A program made the translations under genes and the position numbers. A stretch of DNA of 64,000 nt. Origin: UBA6109 sp964506465 (GTDB taxonomy: Bacteria > Desulfobacterota > Syntrophia > Syntrophales > UBA6109). Every line of letters starts with the position of its first letter. Within the stretch, counting starts at the first letter, position 1. The notes beneath the pieces were generated by a model that was given only the letters and a program-made list of their open reading frames with translations, was not told where the DNA came from and did not search any database. Where the stretch lies: NCBI GenBank assembly GCA_964506465.1, contig CAZDLM010000003.1, positions 38,707 through 102,706 of the forward strand, written 5' to 3'. Below, piece by piece: positions 59,872 through 64,000 of the stretch.

Positions 59872-62097
59872 ATGAAATTTAAAAAACGCAGGAAGCCCGG
59901 TAATCATTCAGGCGTGATGGCTTGCGATCCTGACAAAAATGAACGTTTTGTCCTGCGTAAGTGCGCAGGATACCTTAATCGACTCCTTGGGTCTTTTCCG
60001 TTGGCGGACGGTCAAACCATCGAACTGCTGGTATGGATTCTAGGACCGGACGTCATCAAGATCGGAGAGGTTCTGAAATACATGAGCATCAAGGAGAAAG
60101 AAAAATATGAGTCAGATCTTGAAGAAAATATACTCAATCCTGAAGAATCTGCCGAGGTGATTTGCCGCATCATAAGACATTTGGGTAATAAAGGCTTGGC
60201 GGCATTTATAGCTGTAAGTCGAACTGCACTGGAACGGCGGTGCAAAGCACTTGCATATTCCGGCCAGAGCGACGTTCAGAAGAAATTGGGCATTCTGTCA
60301 AAAATGTTTAACCTGTCGGAGCAAGAACAAGTGCTGCTAGAGTTTCTTTACATCATTTCGGCTTCGCGGCAAGGAGAGGAATATTTCGTTGATTATCTGC
60401 GCTGCCAGAATATCTCCGGCCGTCACTATCTAAAAATTATCTTGCAGATGACCGAGCGTGAAATGACAGACGCCCTTTACGGGACGCTTGCAAGGATTGA
60501 ATTATATGAAATGGACAAACACTCATTTAACATCAAGGATGATTTTCTATCCTTTTTTCAGAAACCGTCAAACGAGATGCTGGCGAAGAATTATTTCACC
60601 CGTTTTTCCCGGAAAACCATCCCTTTGGAAAACCATTTGATCGATCCGAAGGTAACGGATCAGCTCGTGAGCCTTCTCAACGTGAAACGGGAGTCGCCAA
60701 ATCATATTCTGTTTTACGGACCACCGGGGACGGGCAAAACAAGCTATGCTCTGGGGCTCGCGCGAAAGCTGGGGATTCCTGCCTACGAGATACTGAGGGA
60801 AGAGGAGAATACAACCAGCAAACGCCGGGCAGCTATTCTTGCTTGCTTGAACATGACCAATGGCGGTGATGGATCGCTGGTTATTGTGGATGAAGCTGAC
60901 AACCTGCTCAATACGCAAAATTCTTGGTTTTCACGGGGAGAGACGCAGGACAAGGGATGGCTGAATCAACTCCTCGAAGAACCGGGAGTCAGAATGATCT
61001 GGATAACGAATAGTATCTCCGACATTGCCGATTCAGTGATCCGTCGCTTCGCCTTCAGCGTCCACTTCCGCGCATTCAACCGGCGCCAGCGGATCAGCCT
61101 GTGGGAATCTGTGCTCCGGCGTCACCGTGTCAAGAGTTGTTTTGATTCTGAGGAAATCAATCGACTGGCAATGCGCTATCCCGTCAGCGCGGGCATTATT
61201 GATCTATCCATCCGGAAGGCTCTGGAAACTTCCAAGCCCAGACAAACTGCTTTTAAAGAGATCGTGGCGATGAATCTGGATGCCCACCAGACTCTCATCA
61301 ATGACGGTGTGAAACCGAGAATCAAAGAAAAGATTGAGGAGAATTATTCCATCGAAGGTCTCCATATTGAGGGAGATTTACCGACTATCATAGAACACGT
61401 GAAAGAATTTGACCACTGTCTCCGCCGTTCCGATCAGTATGCAATCAGAAATTTCAATCTCCTATTGTACGGACCACCCGGCGCAGGAAAGAGTGAACTG
61501 GCGCGGTACATCGCTGGACATCTTGACAGAGAACTTATGGTCAAGCGTATCAGCGACGTTGTCAGTCCTTATGTTGGCGAAACCGAGCAGAACATTAGCC
61601 GGGTCTTTTCAGCGGCAGAGGATGCAGAGGCGGTGTTGGTCATCGACGAGGCGGATTCGTTTCTTTTCAATCGAAGTCGGGCGGTCCGGTCCTGGGAGAT
61701 CAGTCATACCAATGAATTTCTAACCCAGATGGAGCGCTTTCGGGGCATTCTAATCTGTACGACCAATCGGTTTGAAGACGTGGATCAAGCCTCCGTCCGC
61801 CGCTTCAACTATAAGATCGGTTTTCGTTGCCTGAAGCCGGAAGGGAATGTCGTCTTTTACAGAAAGCTGCTTTCACCGTTAACCTTGGTATCTTTGAACA
61901 AGGAAGGAGAACGCATGCTTGAAAATATCAGCGATCTGACGCCGGGAGACTTCCGGGTGGTCCGGGACCGGTTTGCGATCTTCCCGCAGGAAAGAGTGAC
62001 CCACGACATGATGGTGCAAGCCCTCCGGGAAGAAGCAAAGATCAAAAAATTGCAGGAAGGGAAGAAACCTCTTGGTTTTATGCAGTGCGACTCATGA
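59872..62097 (+). CDS. Tandem AAA+ ATPase
   Basis: 741 residues with two complete AAA+ modules. Module 1 has Walker A GPPGTGKTSYALG (near 283-295), Walker B LVIVDEADNLL, sensor Asn in IWITNSI and RRFAF. Module 2 has Walker A GPPGAGKSELARY (near 533-545), Walker B VLVIDEADSFLF, CTTNRF and RRFNY. About 280 residues of helical N-terminal region precede. It probably forms a ring acting as an unfoldase or remodeller of the Cdc48/ClpA type. The ATG at 59872 has GGAAAGG upstream; a GTG 33 nt earlier is the alternative. It forms an operon with the next gene. Confidence 0.9.
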   Translation: MKFKKRRKPGNHSGVMACDPDKNERFVLRKCAGYLNRLLGSFPLADGQTIELLVWILGPDVIKIGEVLKYMSIKEKEKYESDLEENILNPEESAEVICRIIRHLGNKGLAAFIAVSRTALERRCKALAYSGQSDVQKKLGILSKMFNLSEQEQVLLEFLYIISASRQGEEYFVDYLRCQNISGRHYLKIILQMTEREMTDALYGTLARIELYEMDKHSFNIKDDFLSFFQKPSNEMLAKNYFTRFSRKTIPLENHLIDPKVTDQLVSLLNVKRESPNHILFYGPPGTGKTSYALGLARKLGIPAYEILREEENTTSKRRAAILACLNMTNGGDGSLVIVDEADNLLNTQNSWFSRGETQDKGWLNQLLEEPGVRMIWITNSISDIADSVIRRFAFSVHFRAFNRRQRISLWESVLRRHRVKSCFDSEEINRLAMRYPVSAGIIDLSIRKALETSKPRQTAFKEIVAMNLDAHQTLINDGVKPRIKEKIEENYSIEGLHIEGDLPTIIEHVKEFDHCLRRSDQYAIRNFNLLLYGPPGAGKSELARYIAGHLDRELMVKRISDVVSPYVGETEQNISRVFSAAEDAEAVLVIDEADSFLFNRSRAVRSWEISHTNEFLTQMERFRGILICTTNRFEDVDQASVRRFNYKIGFRCLKPEGNVVFYRKLLSPLTLVSLNKEGERMLENISDLTPGDFRVVRDRFAIFPQERVTHDMMVQALREEAKIKKLQEGKKPLGFMQCDS

Positions 62098-62135
62098 TAA
62101 AATATTCAAACAATCCTTCACAAAGGGAGGAAAGT

Positions 62136-63203
62136 ATGTCTGACAACCAATGGTTAACCTTCGAGGGCACACACTTCGAGATTGGATATCTACTTGGGAA
62201 ATACTGGATTTCCAGAATACAAAGCCTACCGGATGAGTCGGGTGGCACAGAATTCCTTGAACAATACAATTACATCAAGTGGCTGAACGATCCTTGGAAC
62301 GAGGAGCACGAACCACTTTTAGGCTACTTTTTGGAACACTTTCCGGATCTGATTGAAGAGCTTTCAGGCATGGTCCAAGGTATCAACGATTATGGGGGTA
62401 AGATCCGGACAACATTTCCAACGTTATTTGGCCTACTGCTTGGAGAGGTCGACGAGGAAGTATTTGGCTGTTCAACCATCGCCTGCCGCTCTGGAAGCGA
62501 GACTTTACTAGCCCACAATGAGGAGGATGATAAATTTCGCTTCCCGCTCTGCTTTGCCCACGTTAGTCTAAAGAGCGAACAAGGAAGCAAAAAGTTTCTG
62601 TCGGTTTCTCATCCATTTCAGTTATTCGGCAGTTCTGTAGGGGCGACGCCTTCGTTTGCTTTCACCGGGAACTCCATCAAAATGGACAAGCAACGAAAAG
62701 CTCGTATCCGCGAATCATTGCGATGCCGAGTTCCGAAGACCGTCCTCTCCCGACTGATGCTGGAACAGGAGGGGATTCCTGCCGTTAAGCGCTTATTAAG
62801 TGCCCATCACAGTACCTTGCCGAACCACTGGTTCGTGGCTGATACCAAAAACATTTGGTCGGTCCAACTTCTCCCGCTTGCCTTTGGATACCTATCTCCA
62901 AAATCCCAGATGATCTGGGTCAGCGTCAAAGAGGCTATTGCCTTTCACACAAATCATTTTCAAGGGCTAGACCGATCATACACAACTTGGTCCGGCAATA
63001 AGGCGTATCAGAAGGAAAGCGAAAGGAGGTTAAAAAAACTCATAGCGCTGCAAGCATCTGAAAAAGACTGCTCTGCCGCAGGACTTAGAAAGGTGCTTCT
63101 TTCCCTTCGCAACTCCAGCAAGTACTTGGAGAGAAACACTGCCGCCACTATCCTTTTCAAGGTTCAGCCCAAGGGAGTGTCGGGAGACGCAGATAGCGCT
63201 TAA
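62136..63203 (+). CDS. C45/AAT-type Ntn hydrolase
   Basis: 355 residues, resembling the acyl-CoA:6-APA acyltransferase / C45 peptidase family. The pattern is FEGTHFEIGYLLGKY, LIEELSGMVQGIN, then the probable nucleophile Cys112 in FGCSTIACRSG (normally exposed by autocleavage), LLAHNEEDD (HNEDD, oxyanion), and FAFTGNSIKM. The family hydrolyses or transfers acyl amides; what it acts on here is unknown. AGGGAGGAAAGT precedes the ATG. It starts 38 nt after the AAA+ gene. Confidence 0.75.
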   Translation: MSDNQWLTFEGTHFEIGYLLGKYWISRIQSLPDESGGTEFLEQYNYIKWLNDPWNEEHEPLLGYFLEHFPDLIEELSGMVQGINDYGGKIRTTFPTLFGLLLGEVDEEVFGCSTIACRSGSETLLAHNEEDDKFRFPLCFAHVSLKSEQGSKKFLSVSHPFQLFGSSVGATPSFAFTGNSIKMDKQRKARIRESLRCRVPKTVLSRLMLEQEGIPAVKRLLSAHHSTLPNHWFVADTKNIWSVQLLPLAFGYLSPKSQMIWVSVKEAIAFHTNHFQGLDRSYTTWSGNKAYQKESERRLKKLIALQASEKDCSAAGLRKVLLSLRNSSKYLERNTAATILFKVQPKGVSGDADSA

Positions 63204-63423
63204 GAGCAATTAAGGCATCACTGAATGAATGAAACGACGCTGTCTTACTTTTAAAACCCAACTCGTTTGTATCCTCTTCATCCATGAACTCCTTGAGAGT
63301 AGATTCATCAGTTTCGACCATAAAAGATAGTGTACTGTCTTTGCTGCTCACTGACCAGATGCTTAGTGGCCCGCCTGCGGCTACCACTTTAAGTAACAGT
63401 TCTTGCTTCTCCCCTTTCTTCAT
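63157..63423 (-). CDS. Small hypothetical protein
   Basis: 88 residues (MKKGEKQELLLKVVAAGGPLSIWSV...), convergent with the C45 gene and overlapping its 3' end by 47 nt. No family was recognised. ATG at 63423. Confidence 0.5.
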   Translation of the reverse strand: MKKGEKQELLLKVVAAGGPLSIWSVSSKDSTLSFMVETDESTLKEFMDEEDTNELGFKSKTASFHSFSDALIALKRYLRLPTLPWAEP

Positions 63424-63611
63424 CTGTTGTTGACTCCTTCCTCGCCACTATCTCTTATCCGGACGGCTTAATTGGCCTATCCACAGCCTTCCCGGCAACG
63501 CCAACGATTCCGTGTTTTTTTACCATCTGCCAAGTTCTTGAAGCTTTTGTAGTCCTCTTGTTCTAGTGATAACAACGTTATTATTAGCCTAACGCATGAT
63601 ATTGAAACATT
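63424..63611. other. Intergenic, no gene seen
   Basis: 188 nt, no supported ORF. Confidence 0.5.
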
Positions 63612-64000
63612 TCATGCAATGCCAATCGCTTTCAAAAAAGCTGCCTGCGACTCAGCATCCAGCTCACTATACCTTTCAAGTAGCCATTCTACTTTCAGTT
63701 TATTTAGATGCGCTTCGACGTTGCTTCGCAGTTCTTTTACCCGCCTGTGTTGAGATTTTGTAAGGTATCCAGGAAGTTGCTGAAGTCTGCTGTGGAGATT
63801 ACTGGCGACCGCAATATCTTGCCCTGTGATTCCAGAAACTTTATTTTCCATATCAGTAAGCCAGCATAGTCCTAATTCCTCACGTTTTTTTAACGCGCTC
63901 TTATGGAGTAAGGGCATGACATCCTCTGGCATCCAAGGCGGTTCGTCATCTGATATTTCTTCCGCTTTTTCATTAAGTTCTGACCATAAGGTTGCAAAAG
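63612..64000 (-). CDS. Hypothetical protein, truncated by the window edge
   Basis: The frame continues past the right edge; the visible 128 residues include WSELNEKAEEISDDEPPW, then MPEDVMPLLHKSALKKREELGLCWLTDMENKVSGITGQDIAVASNLHSRLQQLPGYLTKSQHRRVKELRSNVEAHLNKLKVEWLLERYSELDAESQAAFLKAIGIA. It is helical and charged, with no recognised family. The N-terminus lies outside. Confidence 0.5.
   Translation of the reverse strand, partial: FATLWSELNEKAEEISDDEPPWMPEDVMPLLHKSALKKREELGLCWLTDMENKVSGITGQDIAVASNLHSRLQQLPGYLTKSQHRRVKELRSNVEAHLNKLKVEWLLERYSELDAESQAAFLKAIGIA

Larger units (their letters stand above)
47115..64000. mobile_element. Element B: second integrative element, right end outside the window
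   Basis: Lower-GC DNA starting at the second tRNA-Leu fragment, with replication (NrS-1/DUF927), RadC, ArdC, DUF2958, a recombinase and cargo genes. No attachment site on the right is seen, so it continues past 64000. Its extent and its right end are inference. Confidence 0.65.

Noticed and set aside
40200..64000. CRISPR array
   Set aside because: No series of regularly spaced identical repeats; only the 11-bp tandem repeat and the paired tRNA fragments were found.

Overview
The window reads as a high-GC chromosome of an anaerobic deltaproteobacterium (Desulfobacterota, probably Syntrophia-like; this is inference) that carries lower-GC integrated DNA on its right-hand side. The lineage guess rests on a membrane formate dehydrogenase of the FdhN type, two sets of ADP-forming acyl-CoA synthetases, and a housekeeping string in a deltaproteobacterial order (glyA, dCMP deaminase, nrdR, riboflavin genes, nusB, leuS, lptE).

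Region 1 (1-26.4 kb, core). A 5'-truncated formate dehydrogenase operon is followed by a methyltransferase, an MBL-fold hydrolase and an M28 peptidase. Three ADP-forming acyl-CoA synthetase genes and rpsT come next. A long minus-strand block then runs from yceD/rpmF/fab at its upstream end, through rpiB, glyA, nrdR, rib and nusB, to leuS and lptE. The fab set is reduced (fabD, acpP, fabF only), and ribD is missing from the riboflavin set. gltX and tRNA-Glu(CTC) close the region.

Region 2 (26.4-40.2 kb, mixed). A 1.77-kb segment with one ATP-grasp gene lies between tRNA-Glu and a 29-bp copy of its 3' end, which looks like a fossil integration. Beyond it are a methyltransferase, a small ORF with a pentanucleotide repeat, a secreted protein, a large S8 serine-protease autotransporter, tRNA-Gln(CTG), a DUF2769 protein, an AlkA-like glycosylase with a DUF488 protein, an M48 lipoprotein, glnS and a DUF1284 protein.

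Region 3 (40.2-64 kb, accessory, lower GC). Two identical 59-bp fragments of the 3' half of a tRNA-Leu(CAA) gene (40208-40266 and 47056-47114) flank element A (6.9 kb). Element A carries a tyrosine integrase beside the right repeat, a ribbon-helix-helix gene, small HTH genes, a replication-initiator-like gene and an ankyrin-M48 lipoprotein. To its right, element B runs off the window. It carries an NrS-1/DUF927-type replication protein, a RadC/DUF2958/ArdC maintenance block, a catalytic-domain-only tyrosine recombinase, a PD-(D/E)XK nuclease with a partner gene, and a divergent cluster: a WYL regulator with a degenerate FtsZ/tubulin-like protein on the minus strand, and a tandem AAA+ ATPase with a C45-type Ntn hydrolase on the plus strand. 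Neither 59-bp copy continues into a full tRNA, so the intact tRNA-Leu is predicted to lie to the right of the window, with two elements stacked at one site.

The divergent WYL/FtsZ-like//AAA+/Ntn-hydrolase cluster is the best candidate for an undescribed system, possibly defence-related. That role is inferred from context and family resemblance only.
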